From NCBI GenBank assembly GCA_031841125.1, contig CM063113.1, forward strand, positions 18,125,312-18,189,311: DNA of 64,000 nt. The letters run 5' to 3'. Below the pieces are notes generated by a model, which had not been told where the DNA came from, did no database searches, and was given only the letters and a program-made list of their open reading frames with translations. Positions 9,373 to 21,322 of this stretch are shown here, piece after piece; within the stretch, counting starts at the first letter, position 1; each line of letters opens with the position of its first letter. A program made the position numbers and the translations under genes. The DNA comes from Acanthococcus lagerstroemiae. Taxonomy: Eukaryota; Arthropoda; Insecta; Hemiptera; Eriococcidae.

Positions 9373-12152
9373 TGAACTAGAGAAGGAAGAAATTGTAAAT
9401 TAGCACACCCTACGTACAAATAGTACATACAGAATGAAACTATGAAATAACTGCAACTACTAATATCGTTCATTGTCATGAGTACACTCATTATTACTGA
9501 TCAGAAACTTCCAACTTCGTGTGCACAAGTTTACCTACCCATTCCAAAGAAACATGTATCTACCCTACATTAAGTAGATATCTATTATACCTGCGGATAC
9601 AACTAAGAATACCGGCGTAAAATAATACTTAGTCAGTCTCAAGTCTGGAAACCAAATGTGAGGGAAAATTAGCACCAAATTTAGCCATAGTCTAAAGCAA
9701 TCCGATATCTAAGATAGGGAAGCCTGTAGAAGGATTGGTATTCCGTGAGTAAACTCACCTATAATGCAATTTGAACTCTGCAGGCTGTCCCACACTAACA
9801 CAGTCACTCACAAGGCGTACGTATATGGACAGATGCTACGCAAATAATGCTCTTGAAAGTAGCTAGCTGACGAAGAATGTGCCCAGCATCCTTGGTCATC
9901 TCTACGACCCTACGAATTCCTGTCCGCTTGGCGGAAATACGTAGAAAATGTAGGTGGTGGCTAGAGGCTATTATTGCATCAACGGTTGGGGGGGGGCGAC
10001 AGTGAATTACCTGCTCGTGAGTCAGGCACGAGCCAGAAAAATGTCTTAATCATTGCAGCGAATGCTGTCCGCAGTGATTCTTAACATAACGAAGTCACGC
10101 ATCCCGAAATTAGGGAACTAAAATTTACCATTTTCTTAAAGTCATTATAGCAACTTCCGGTCTCTGGTTATGACACCTTAAAAGTACCATACAAGCAAAA
10201 CCTTGCCAAATTTTGGGGGATAGCTACCCCTCTAAAGCTTCTCAGGATCGCCACAGTGGATATACGACACTGCGAGGCGTACGTATGACTAAACACTTAA
10301 GTTTAGCCAACCATAGGGCACGCGTGAAGCGTGAACTCCGCGAAGTTCTCATTCCAGAAGCCATGCGACCAACAATAACTATCGTCTCGTTGTGTACACG
10401 TGTAACCTAGTAATTATGAGATAAGTACTCGAGTTTTCTTCTCGCACCACTGAGTAAAAAAAAAAAAGAAAAAAAAAAAAAAAAAAAAAGAAGGAACACT
10501 TCTTGTGAAGCAGAGAATTTTGTAAGATGCGATACCGCACGTTACCATGCGCCAGCATACGCGATGTCCGTATCCGCCGTATCTTCGCGTGAACTTGGTT
10601 AACTCGGGTCTAGAAACTGGTTGTCGACCTAATTAAATACATCAAATTAAAATATTGACATTCCGGTTTACAGTTAGGTGCTTTACCGATCCAACGTGGA
10701 GAGGTACCTATATGACGGAATATCGCGCACTTTATATACTCGATAGAGCTCCTCGTATAATTGAGAATAACGCAAACGCAAAATGTGAAACTGGTTTCGA
10801 GTAACGGATTTTGATTAAGCGATAACGAATTGATTAACCGAGATGTTCTCCGGCGATGATGTTTCCGTATATATATATGATCGATTGATGCTCGAATCAG
10901 AATATATTTCTTTTTTACGTTTCGTGGAAAATGACTTACTTTTTCGGTTCCGGCGTCTGGAAATTAGTGGCGAAAAGGCGCGTAAAATTGGCTCATCTTG
11001 GGTAGCGCAAATCGAGGAGAGGCACGGCTAAACGACCCGAGACTGAAAATTATGTACACTTACTGCCCATTATGCAAAGGTTAAGTGATTACCGTTACTA
11101 ATGAAACGGCTAGCCGTCTGGACGCGCAGCACGCTGATGGTTTTCCATAAAACGGTACCGGTTTGATGGAAAACAAGGTAAAGTGCAAAACGCAAACAAC
11201 GAGCAAGCCGTAAACATTGCACACACGCAGATACGCGCGAAGAAATGCGAAAATTTATGGAAGCGTGAAAATATTTTATTCAAATTGAAAAATGAAATTA
11301 TCGCGCCTGGCAGTTACTTGTAATAAAACGCGTTGATGAAGTCGTCGAGGAATTTTAGAATTCGGAACGTTCCAGATGGACGCGACCTTCGAAAAATCTC
11401 ATTTTTAAGGTTCTCTCCGTGTGTGTGTCGGGTCAAAATTGATTTCCTCCACGTGAAACACGAACGATGCCCGGTAAAAGTGGATGCGGGTTGTCGGATT
11501 TCTGGTCACGAGTTCAAAAGGCGGTGGATGCTTTCGATGGCCGGCTGTGCGTTAATTTTTGCCACGAGCTAAGAGCATTCGTATTATTGTTGTTAACGAG
11601 GAATGTGGGTGGACTCGATAACCGTCTTAAATCATGTGAGAAAATTTCCAATGTCTGCGGCTAACTTTCGTTCTCGTATCGAAGGTTCGAACACCACGGG
11701 TTATTCTCTCTTGCTGGTGTCCAGGGGAAACGGAGAAATTTATGTACGCAATTGTACGTTGAAAATGTTTTCATTTTACCTCTTTTTTTTTCTTTTCTTT
11801 CCTTCTTCTTTCTCTTCTTGGGAAAACTCAAAAGATGAACAACCATAACGCGGCGATATTTTTTCATCCAGGAAGTTTTCGTCGCTGATAGGGGTGAAAT
11901 AAATTCGCACGGTCAACTGCACTTCTACTACGCTTCGCGAAAAATCGTTACAGTCTCGTTACGGTTAACAGTTTTACCGACTACGTGCTTTAAAATGAAA
12001 ATGTCTTAGCCGAGATGCCAGCGATAAATTGCAACATCGCCTATTGTTGTAGGAATAATCGTTTCATCCACCTCCTCAAATTTGCTACAAAGCGTCACTT
12101 GAGAGTCAAGATGTTCATCATTGATCCTAATGGCGGATGTTGGCTACATGGT
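9373..12152. other. Non-coding stretch, no gene recognised
   Basis: No family recognised. Short open frames at 10213-10410, 10843-11031 and 11333-11848 overlap others and lack known motifs. A G run lies near 9988-9995. The region after 10500 has more CpG and less repeat character than its surroundings and may be older unique sequence. Confidence 0.4.
10456..10489 (+). repeat. A-rich homopolymer tract
   Basis: A run of A interrupted only by single G residues. It could be the poly-A end of a retroposed copy inserted in plus orientation, but the sequence upstream (9400-10440) was not recognised as a retroelement. Confidence 0.5.
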
Positions 12153-12611
12153 GTGTGTAAGACAGTCGAAGACAAAAGAATAATTGAATAAAAACTATTG
12201 TAGGTATTCCTGCGTTCTTTCCCCTTAGTGTATAATACTAGAAGGCTTCGCCCCTGGCCGCTTTGCAGCCCAACCCCCGCTGTCACTCGCTTTGCTTGTG
12301 CCGGCCTTAAATATTTCGCAAGCTGGAAAAGTAACGTAATTCGTACCGAAAAACGCACGAAAACACGTACCAAGAACTTTTAATGTCACACTAATACAAA
12401 CGCACGAAAACAGTAGCTAGATCGCTTTGAAAAACGCACAGTTTATCGCATATAAAATTAGACTATATGGCGTCGGTCAGCGGCCTTTATACCTCCCGGT
12501 GTTATCGGCGAAACTCCTTATCGCTTTCGTTATCAAACTTCTATTCTGCTGCTTGAAACGTGTCGATCTTCCTTCGCTTATCTCGAATGTTCGGGAACGT
12601 TCTTCGCCACA
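12153..12611 (-). repeat. Ty3/Gypsy 3' LTR (probable)
   Basis: On the minus strand this begins TGTGGCGAAGAACG immediately after a polypurine tract and just past the integrase stop codon, as expected for a 3' LTR. It contains a TATA box (12486-12491). I place its end at a CACA near 12153 by the TG...CA rule, giving about 459 bp; this end is uncertain because no second LTR is present to compare with. The promoter would drive the minus strand. Confidence 0.6.
12486..12491 (-). promoter_or_regulatory. TATA box in the LTR
   Basis: TATAAA on the minus strand (in 'GGTATAAAGGCC'), about 120 bp inside the LTR start, a usual position for the U3 promoter of a Gypsy LTR. Confidence 0.5.
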
Positions 12612-12624
12612 CTGCCCCCTCCTT
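12612..12624 (-). other. Polypurine tract
   Basis: Minus-strand AAGGAGGGGGCAG abuts the TG start of the LTR and overlaps the end of the integrase frame. It is the expected primer site for plus-strand DNA synthesis in LTR retroelements. Confidence 0.65.
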
Positions 12625-14035
12625 AAGCCTGTACGTCCCAGCCAGGCTCCAGATCTTCTTCACAGTCACCATGCCAGACTTCCAAACGATCAAAGTGCGC
12701 GACTTTGGCTCGTCCACCACCAAGCCTCCGAATCCGGTATACAACAGCGTTGATCCGCTTGAGTACGATGTACGGTCCTTCCCAATGACTCTGTAACTTC
12801 GGGTTCCGTCCTCTCTTTCGTTGCGGATTGTAAAACCAAACACGGTCCCCAGCCTGGAAGATGACCTCGTTGGCTTTCACGTCGTAACGAGTCTTCATCC
12901 GGTCGCTGGCAATTCGCAAGTGATTTCGGACCATGCGATGAGTAGAGTCGAGCTTTTCTCTCAGTTGGCTAACAAACTCGTCCACCAGTTGCGGCTGTTG
13001 AGGTGGAGTTCCAAACTCCAGATCGCATGGTAGTCGTAACTTCCGGCCAAAGACGACCTTTGCGGGAGTGTACTGCCTACTCTCGTGGACGGCTGATCTG
13101 TAGGCCAATAGAAACAACGGGATGTGTTGGTCCCAGTCTCTTGGGTGCTCAGTAACGACTTTGGTCAGATATTTCTTGAGCGTCTGATTGAATCGCTCAA
13201 CCATACCGTCGGATTGCGGATGCCGCGGAGTAGTTCTCGTCTTTCGAATTCCCAGAAGCTGACATACTTCTTCGAATAACTTGGATTCGAAGTTCCTCCC
13301 CTGGTCTGTATGTAGCTCCAGTGGGACACCATAACGTGTGATCCAATTCTCCGTCAGCGTGCTGGCCACTACCTCAGCGTCCTGTGTTGGCATCGGGTAT
13401 ACTTCAGGCCATTTACTGAAGTAATCGCCTACACACAATACATACTGGTTTCCAGCATCCGAGAGCGGGAATGATCCTGCAATATCCATTGTGACCCGTT
13501 CAAATGGATATCCAACGTTGTACTTCTGCATCCTCCCGCGAGACCGAGTTTGTGGCTCTTTCACTGCCGCACAAGTGGTGCAGCGGCGGTACCAGTCTTC
13601 CACATCTTCCTTGTACATGGGCCAGTAGAAGCGCTCTCGAATCTTCGCTAGGGTTTTTGTGGTGTCCAGATGCCCTCCGGACACTTGGTCATGTACACCA
13701 TGTAGGATTTCCAGAGCCTTCTTCCGTGGAATGATGGTCTGCATTCGCACTGTTGTGCCGTCTTCCGACTCCCAAGCGCGCACCAGAAGGCCATCACTAA
13801 TGCGCAGCGAGTCCCACTGGGCCCACAGAGGTTTCAGCTCTCGTGACTGATCCGAAATTTCCTGCCATGGTGGTCTTTCGCCTGCTTGCTTGGCCCGTAG
13901 AATCCGACCAACGACTTCATCCTCCAGCTGATCTTTCTTCAGTGCATCACTAGACTGCAGCGATACCCGCTTAACGGACGCAAGTTTCTTCTTCTCCAGT
14001 CGCTGACAAAACCGACAGTCCGCAGAACACGCGAG
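12623..14035 (-). pseudogene. Ty3/Gypsy integrase
   Basis: Integrase part of a Gypsy polyprotein, which inserts the element cDNA. In the open frame 12623-14170 (515 codons) the first ~45 residues belong to another frame; real homology starts at the DCRFCQRLEKK segment. The zinc-binding HHCC set is visible (H160, H167, C197, C200). The catalytic core has D229 (TMDIAG), D289 (HTDQGRNF) and E325 (MVERFN), spaced DD35E. A GPY/F-type module (SHWEGPYIVLKRI) lies at about 461-473. The C-terminal stop at 12623 abuts the polypurine tract and LTR. The integrase frame itself is unbroken for over 460 codons, suggesting a fairly young insertion. Closest to metazoan Ty3/Gypsy integrases; the clade is undecided. 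Confidence 0.93.
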
Positions 14036-14625
14036 CACGGTCGCCTCGACAGTCCGTCCGCATTTCCATGGCTTTTGCTTTTCCGGAACTGTATTTCGCA
14101 GGAATACTTCTGTAGCTGCTGAAGTCACCTCGCGATCTGTCCCTCGGGATATTTGAAGGACAGGAGCCACTGTAATGCCGAATGGTCAGTCCGGAGAATA
14201 AATTTCAGGCCATACAGATACTTGTGAGATTGGCGCAGAGTTTTTGCCACAGCGAGGAGCTCTCTTCTAGTGACACAGTAGTTCCGCTCAGACCGCGAAA
14301 GAGACTTGCTGTAGAAAGCAATGACGCGCTCATTCTCATCCTTCAGCTGGGCGAGTACACCTCCAATGGCTGTTTCGCTGGCGTCTGTGTCCACAATGAA
14401 TGGCTGCTCCGGCTTTGGAAAAGCCAAGACTGGAACTGTACACAACAGCTTCTTCAATTTCTCAAAGGCTTCTGTGCACTTGTTGGTCCAGATAAATTCC
14501 CGACAATCTTCTGTTAGCTGATGCAGTGGTCGGGCAATACCGAAAAAGTCTCGGATGTACCTTCGGTAGTAGGAACAGAATCCGAGGAAGCTTCTGGTCT
14601 GACGCTTGTCCACTGGAACTGGCCA
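14036..14625 (-). pseudogene. Ty3/Gypsy RT connection and RNase H
   Basis: Upstream polyprotein part of the same element. The frame 14125-14613 opens with the RT thumb segment (RSFLGFCSYYRRYI) and continues into RNase H with catalytic residues in FIVDTDAS (D75/D77), RRELLAV (E118) and RTDHSAL (D143). A stop (TGA, 14125-14127) stands where the family usually has Trp, after EGQIAR. Beyond it the same frame continues with the tether motif SHGNADGLSRRPC until about 14040, where a frameshift moves into the integrase frame. The RT catalytic palm, protease, gag and 5' LTR are absent: the element is truncated at about 14625, where unrelated sequence begins. Confidence 0.9.
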
Positions 14626-14890
14626 CTATTCCACTGCTGATAGCTTATTCAGCCAGTTCCCAGGCTCACCACGAAGGGGTAACTGCCATGAGCCCGCAAG
14701 AAGAGGGTAGCCCCCCTTAATGCCTGCATGATGGAGAAGATTCAGACTTGCAATGTTAATTGTTTGCATGAATACCGGATAACGTACTCTTGTAAAAAAC
14801 TACACCCCTAACATTAATAACTTAAAATTATATTTTTCCCCCTTTTTTTTTGTAATCTATAATGTACGTTCTTAATAAAATATTCTAATT
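14626..14890 (+). mobile_element. Possible LINE 3' end fragment
   Basis: A short frame ending ...EEGSPP stops at about 14720 and is followed by an AT-rich trailer with a polyadenylation-like AATAAA at 14873. It abuts the break of the Gypsy element. The layout suggests the 3' end of a plus-strand non-LTR element, but no diagnostic domain is present. Confidence 0.25.
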
Positions 14891-14927
14891 CCTAATAATA
14901 CTGAGAAAACCGAAGTAGTCTCGGCAT

Positions 14928-15035
14928 CACTCGACATTCTCCATGTCTGCCGGTTGAAACGTGATGGAAGGAATGACCGCATAAAGAGGGATATCCAGTT
15001 ACATCACGATGGTAACGTTTTTCTGCGGAATTTTT
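14928..15035 (+). repeat. Dispersed repeat Y, copy 1
   Basis: About 108 bp closely similar to 21215-21322 in the same orientation: ACTCGACA, then GGAA.GAATGAC.GC.TAAA, then 'AACGTTTTTCTGCGGA' (here) or 'AACTTTTTCTGCGGA' (there). By eye about three quarters of positions agree. Family unknown. Confidence 0.65.
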
Positions 15036-16499
15036 TTATTTTGCGCGCCCAGTCATTAGACACATCCATGTCAAAATTATATGAGCGAAAGGATTTTCAG
15101 CATTATTTTGATACTTGTCATTCACTTGTGGGCCCCCTCCTCTTCGGATCGGTTGTATTAGATTCTAGGAATAAAACGCATAAAGCTAATTCGAACCAAG
15201 GCAAATGTTTTACCGTTCCTTCATAGCTGTTCATGTCTTGAGGTTTCAGCGGACATATTTTTCATATACGCTACTTCAGTTCATTTGAATTTAATCCACG
15301 CACCTACTTCGTGTGTCTCGCGTTCTCCAGTTAATTATATTAATTTCTTACAAAACCACGTCGGGCTCATTTATTGTTCTTTTCCGACCTTTTGAGCCAC
15401 CGCAGAGAAGGGTTAGTTCAACCCGCTAACACGGTATGGCGTTGTCCAAATACGAACATCATTCGTTAGAGCAACTCGTAGAGCAACTGCGAAGGTTTGC
15501 GAAATCATAATTTGCGAGCTCTAGTTCGGTGATCCTGTACAGTTTTAATCAGCTTAAATAAACATCTCGGGTATTTGTCTTCATCGCTGTACACTGGCAG
15601 TCATCTCGCGAAACGCAAAAACGTATCCGCACTTCAATGCATTTAGGTGTGACTCGGCTCGAGTCTCAGTCTGCAAGAGGAGTCGGCAATTTATCTTGTA
15701 TTACATTATTTTACGAACGGACTCGAAATAGAACACGGTGGTCGAAACTGCGGAAAACCTATTTCCTCTTCACACAAATCTAGAGAGCACCTTACCCTCT
15801 CGATCGGAACCGTGTTCGAGAATCTGAATTTCGATAAGAGCGAGAAAGGGTTCATATCGTATTAATTAGTAGCTTTAACGGTCTAATCTTGTAATAAATA
15901 TAGTCGGACTCGGTTACGCGAGTCCCAATGCTGGCTAAATCAAACACGTTACACAAATCCGGCCCCGGCACTATCGAACTGAAAAGTGTAATCCGGTAGT
16001 CGGTTTCGGTTTAGAGTTTTTTGCGCGCCGTCACCGAACTTAGTGCAGGGCTCTCCTTCTGCTCAGCAATGTTCCAGAACAGTCACCCATTACTTTTAGA
16101 TTTCATTCATTCCAGACTGTTTCGATAACCTATTTTTTTTTTCCCGCTGTATTATCGAGAAGAGATGCATTATTTCCGGACCGAGATGCTATTTGTCTAG
16201 TTCATTCGTCCAGAATGCGCATTGTAAATCTATCAATGACAATGGGCCAGGCGCATCCGCGAAATTCGTGTATCATGAATGGCAAACAATACGAATTGTG
16301 CGCATCTTTCCTAAAATAAGCTAACGGTCGCTCTTCAATTCTTATTTCCCGCGCGTTTTCCACCGCGCCCCGCGACTAACTTGCGAGCATTTTCGACTTG
16401 CACTATCCAACATGATGGATCAAACGAGACAACCTATTCTTGAAATGTCACATCACCTTAATAAGATAATCATGTTCGATAAATCATTTGAATTCGATT
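15036..16499. other. Non-coding stretch, nothing recognised
   Basis: No repeats or frames of note. Base composition is moderate with many CpG dinucleotides (15440-16400), as for unique intergenic DNA. Confidence 0.45.
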
Positions 16500-17225
16500 A
16501 TACGACATTCTCATTGCTAATAGCAATAACCTGAAGGAGTTGCAAGCTATGGCTGAGGAACTCAATATCGAAAGCATGAGGATCGGTTTGTCAATGAATA
16601 CATCAAAGACCAAGGTAATGACTAACGTGAGGAAAGATTTTTAGTGTAGGAAAAGGAAATTAAAATTAGGAAAGAATATAACTACCTCGGTCAGATGACT
16701 TTATTCGAGGGGGAAATCGGAGTTGAGGGCGAGGACAGCGAAAGCTTGGAAACACTTCTGGGCACACAGGAAGGTGCTAAAGACTAAAGGGCTGAAAAGC
16801 TGAAAGACAATTTGCCGATAAGGGCAAAAATAAAAATTTTAAGGTGATACCCACCCTCGCACCTATGAAGTTCAAACTGCCGACAAAGCCACAAGTCGAC
16901 AGTTAAGAGGGATTCAAGAAATAACAGGTTCACAAAATAGGCGAGAGGGTCAAATAAGCCAAGCTGAAACATAGTGCGAGGGGTGGGACGAATGGAGGAG
17001 AGTAGCCAAAGAATAGTAGCCAAGGGAGTGAAAAAGACGAAAGCGTAGACCGCTAACAAGGTGCAGGAAGGAGATTTGAGATATTATGGGATGGGTGGGA
17101 AGCGACAAGGATGGTGGAAGAGAACAGTGGACGCCCCCGTGCCCGAAACCGAGCGCATTCGACAGTATGGCGGCCTCCCACAAAACCGGGGTCGAATGTA
17201 CATGCGAATAAAGGCTGTAAAATAG
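16500..17225 (+). pseudogene. RTE-like LINE reverse transcriptase remnant
   Basis: Decayed C-terminal part of a non-LTR reverse transcriptase. From about 16501 one frame gives YDILIANSNNLKELQAM then GLSMNTSKTKVMTN, matching the RTE pattern after the catalytic ADD motif (DDIVLIA, ELN..S...GL.MN..KTKVM). Near 16660 YNYLGQ follows, then KLKDNLP..AKIKIL. Towards 17080-17200 weaker similarity to the RTE C-terminus appears (GLPQNRG). Many stops and frameshifts; the ADD motif itself lies at or just before the broken 5' edge. The element is 5'-truncated and inactive. Confidence 0.8.
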
Positions 17226-18184
17226 AAATTTAAAAATAATTTAAGGTCTACAATTTATGTGCCACCGGAGTTGACCATTCCGAAGACTCACAATTTGCAC
17301 GGTTTACAAGAATACATACTTACAATTGTAGAAGATCACAATTTGAAGGGATCATAGCTGCATAAAAGCACAACTGGGGACAACTGCAATTGCGCTGTCG
17401 CAGCAGGAAGGACAAGGGCAAACCAAAAAGGAATGGGAGGGTTGATATCACTCCCTTGAGGTAGAATTATCGCATACCTAAATTATTTTTCGTCCAATTT
17501 CAAAAACGTTCCCCTCGCTTTATTGGACAACGGGTTATTTTGCACACTTTTTGATGGAATGAGTCCAGTATGTCACTTGTGTAAAGCACGTGGTGGAATT
17601 TCCTCACAGAATCAACGTTTGCCTTCCCTCAGAAGATTTAATTTTCCTAATTCCGTACGCAAGAATTGAAATGAAGAACTTATTTTTCTCAATTTTAACT
17701 GAAAGTCGGGAGTTGAAATTAATATCTTACTTCAAGTTTCTGCCCCCCTCCCCCCAGAAAGGTGGTTACACCGCGGTGCTGCTCCTTTGGAAAACTATTC
17801 CGGAAGTCGTTAGTAGTCTAGTGATGTAGGGCTGTGAGTTATAACAACAATTTACATGAGTCTTCAAAGAGGAAGGAAAAACAAAGACAATGATGATCAT
17901 CAACTTTTGCCATCGCCATATCAGGATTTAACATTCGAGGGTCCACAATTTACAAGATGATAAAGTTTTACTAACACAGTCGTAAGAGTCTTATATTTAT
18001 AAAATTTGAAAAAACAAGTAAGTCAGTATTATAAAAAAGAACAAAAGAAAGGTTTAGCTGGCTCTAAGTCGTGATAAAATCGTGAAATCAACTCTGAAAG
18101 GTGCCTCTTTTGACTTCCTCCACCAGATTGCGCTAAAAACTCGATTTTCGATTTTTTGAACTAAGCGCGTTTCGGAAGTCAGGT
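17226..18184. other. Non-coding stretch, nothing recognised
   Basis: No recognised element. A small frame at 17590-17829 has no known motif. Confidence 0.4.
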
Positions 18185-18535
18185 CCTCAATTATTGATAA
18201 TAGTTTAATAATTCGTAATTGATTACCTAAACAGTTTCAATTTTTAGTTAACTGATAAGTTTTGATTTATTCCTTACTTTGATTATATTTGAACATTTTT
18301 GATTACTAAATGCTTCTTAATCCATCAGCTCTACTGAATTAATAACTTATTTTAAGTTAATCAAACATTTATAAGTAACTGATAATTTTGTATTGTTTCC
18401 TATTTGTCAACTATTTAAATCAAGTAATCAATTATTTTTGATTAATCTAATATTCTTTTCTCAATCAGTTAAGTATTCTTGAATAATATTTATGATTCTT
18501 GATTAATTTTGATTAGTCATGTTTTATTTTAGCTT
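18185..18535. repeat. AT-rich degenerate satellite, locus 1
   Basis: Irregular short units built on TTTTTGATTA and ATTAATCA, repeated with spacing of roughly 20-35 bases. The same composition and units recur over 1.6 kb at 48640-50285. No coding potential. Confidence 0.65.
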
Positions 18536-21065
18536 TTCCTTGGATGTACGAACGGATGAGCAGAAAATCCCTAAGATGAACCGGAAATGCAACGAAATAT
18601 TTCAAAAAAATATAAAATGTTCATTACCTATTACCCCCCGGAATTCTTCTTTGCAAAGAAGATTCCGAAAAAAAAACAGGTAGCAAGGAGCTTTGTTGTT
18701 TGATTTTCTTTTTCACTTCTACAAGAATTTATGTATTTTTCCGGAGAGTTCGGATTTTGAAAACCTCCAAATATGAAGAATTTCCAACTTTTTCAACCTG
18801 GCAAGTTCGAAATTCAGAATAGAAGAAGAATGAAGAGCCCAAGATGTTTTTCCGAGTACGTTTGCTGTAATGCAAATAGGAAATTCTTGTGATGAGGAAG
18901 ACGGGTTTAGTTAAAAGAGGGAGGATATTTCCCCATATCCCACATCATTTACGCCACTGTACGCTCACGATGAACGGCTAACTAGATTGTAAATGACCGA
19001 ATGGTGGCAAGCTGTAAGATCGGGGAGAAATATCGAACAGAAATCATAAACTCGGCAAGCGGAAAGTTGCTTATTAATTGAAAACTCGACTATTCGATTT
19101 CATTTAGGAGCGAAAAGAAAAAAGAACGATACCTAACTGAAACTTCGTACTAAAGATATTGAAAATTTCAAACTCGAGCGGAAACTCGACAAATCGGAAG
19201 CATCCGGAAGTAGGGATTAATCCGAATTAAAGGCTAAATTGAGTTTGTGAAGTTCGAAATTGGAGCTGAAGGATCGATCGAAGAGCGAGTATTTATTTTC
19301 GTCGCACCCGGCGAATTCGAACGTGTAGGTGGAAATTTAGAGAACCGGAGAGAGAACTGACAAACTGCGAAAAACTAAAAGCGGAATAAAGAGATTATTC
19401 AAATTTTGAAATAGTATTCGACGTTTGACGTATTATGTATTCTCGTCTTTCTAACACAGACGGCAGTTAGTTCAACTTGTTTTTTGGGCTCAGCAATGTT
19501 TATAGGTGAAGCGTAATAATTTAGCAGGAAAATCGTTTCCACCTCACGACAGCTCCGGTGTTTAGGAATATTACATATCATTAGCTCGCTTCACACCTAA
19601 GGAAGTTGCTATACAAGAAATAATTTGCCGCCACTTTCATCGATATAATCGAAATCATTAATAGTTTCCGAGGAATGCAACAGTTTTTCCGAAACTGTCC
19701 GCCGTATCGTATAACACTTCATGTTTTACCTGATTCGATCTTCTTTTTTCAACATCACACCTACTGCGGTCAATTATACAAGCATGACGTTATTCTTATT
19801 TTTCGTTTTAAAATTAGTAACACTATCATCGGCACTTTCATTCGTTTTAAGAAACCAGTAACGTTCCACTGACAATACATACATATAGTACATAAATAAG
19901 ACGACCCTATGTAAATGTGGTATGCATATACAAAATGTGTTATGTCTCTCATTCTGCCCGCGGGTAAACTACACACGAGAATGTTTCTAAAATCGAATAA
20001 AATGCACCAACAGATTGAATTTGTAATTCAAATTTTCGAACGTGTAGAATACGACCGACGACATATCGAGGGTCTGCTGGTGTTGGAAATGCAGCGTGTT
20101 GAAAATATGGTTACGTATGCATCCGGAGAGTTATAGCGTAGCTATCCCATAATATTCGACGTCAATAAGTGTAAGCTCGTACATTGATTCCGAGTGCAGC
20201 ATTATGCTAGACCGACCCATTTTGTAGAACATGCAAAAAGTAAATTTCTATTTGAATAGAATGAAATCTGAAGGGGGAAAAGACAGAGGAGAATGCGATA
20301 ACTCTGAGGCCAAACCGACGAGCGAGGACAAATCTTATTACAAAATAGCAGTTGTATTCGTTAGTCCGACTTGAGCGCTTAAGCCTCAACAGAGCATTCA
20401 CTCGTCTTACAAAGTCCTAACACCAAACAAAAAAGGGTGATACAAAATTCAGGATTGGTGGAAACAAGCCAGGTCGCTTTGCGACCTAGTAATAGGGTCG
20501 GCCTTTCAGCTGGAGTCTGGGCGGCTATTCCACTAACCAACTTCGAACAAAAAGTACGATCGCACTTGGACGCTGTTAAGTGTAAAGGAACCAACCAGCA
20601 AAATCTGTTTTTTGAGAACACATGATTCTAAGTTCAAGAGCCATGTAGAAACTATATGACAGCGTTTACTGATAAGCTTTGATCAACGTGAGTACACATT
20701 TTTGAATCGGGGGCCCAATTCTGAAAAATTCTACTTTTTACACTCTTTCCAACAATACTAATAACTCATTTTGCTTACAAATGTTGGTTGGTTCACGTCG
20801 ACCCTAATTTCAGCAAGAATCATACACAAGAATACTACAAACCTCACAAAATGAACTCCTTTCATCAATTCCTTATGTTGATACCTTGAGTTACTTTTTT
20901 GCAAAGACTGTAAGCACGGTGTAAAACCATCTTCCTATCTGTTTTTTTTACACACAATTACGTTCACTTTTACATTTAAAACCACAAGCGCCACTGTTGC
21001 GTCTTTATTACTACTATTTTTTCCATTGTATTGCACGTTTGGTACGTCAGATGCTCGCTCGTGTG
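18536..21065. other. Non-coding stretch
   Basis: No gene recognised. A 29 bp near-perfect palindrome lies at 18639-18667. Small frames at 19675-20136 and 20207-20625 on both strands have no recognisable motif. Confidence 0.4.
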
Positions 21066-21098
21066 GACCCAGCTTTAGGCTCGGCTGCGCCGACCCTA
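21066..21098. repeat. Short palindrome with CTAAA tail
   Basis: 'TTTAGGCTCGGC' and 'GCCGACCCTAAA' form a hairpin around TGC. The same right half (TAGCCGACCCTAAAAA or close variants) recurs at 34349, 34815 and 35156. It may be the end of a repeat family. Confidence 0.4.
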
Positions 21099-21214
21099 AA
21101 AAAGAAAGAGTCCAGCGGTTGCACAGAAGGACATTGTTTCATGGATATGTCGTCCAGGTGACTGCGGTGACACACGACCTACATTCCAAAGCCTTCTCTA
21201 GTCGTTCATTCTCG

Positions 21215-21322
21215 ACTTCACTCGACACTCTTTGTGTCAACTGGTGTAAACGTAATGGAACGAATGACTGCGTAAAAAGGAATACGCAACTACATCACAG
21301 CGGTAACTTTTTCTGCGGAGCG
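21215..21322 (+). repeat. Dispersed repeat Y, copy 2
   Basis: Second copy of the repeat at 14928-15035, same orientation, about 6.3 kb downstream, ending at the shared 'TTTTTCTGCGGA'. Family unknown. Confidence 0.65.

Noticed and set aside
12541..13850. Plus-strand frames across the Gypsy integrase
   Set aside because: Shadows of the minus-strand integrase, whose catalytic residues are intact.
14035..14170. Start methionine of the 515-codon integrase frame at 14170 as a true protein start
   Set aside because: The first ~45 residues are out of frame relative to the RNase H tether, which reads correctly in the neighbouring frame (SHGNADGLSRRPC); the long frame begins there only by a frameshift.
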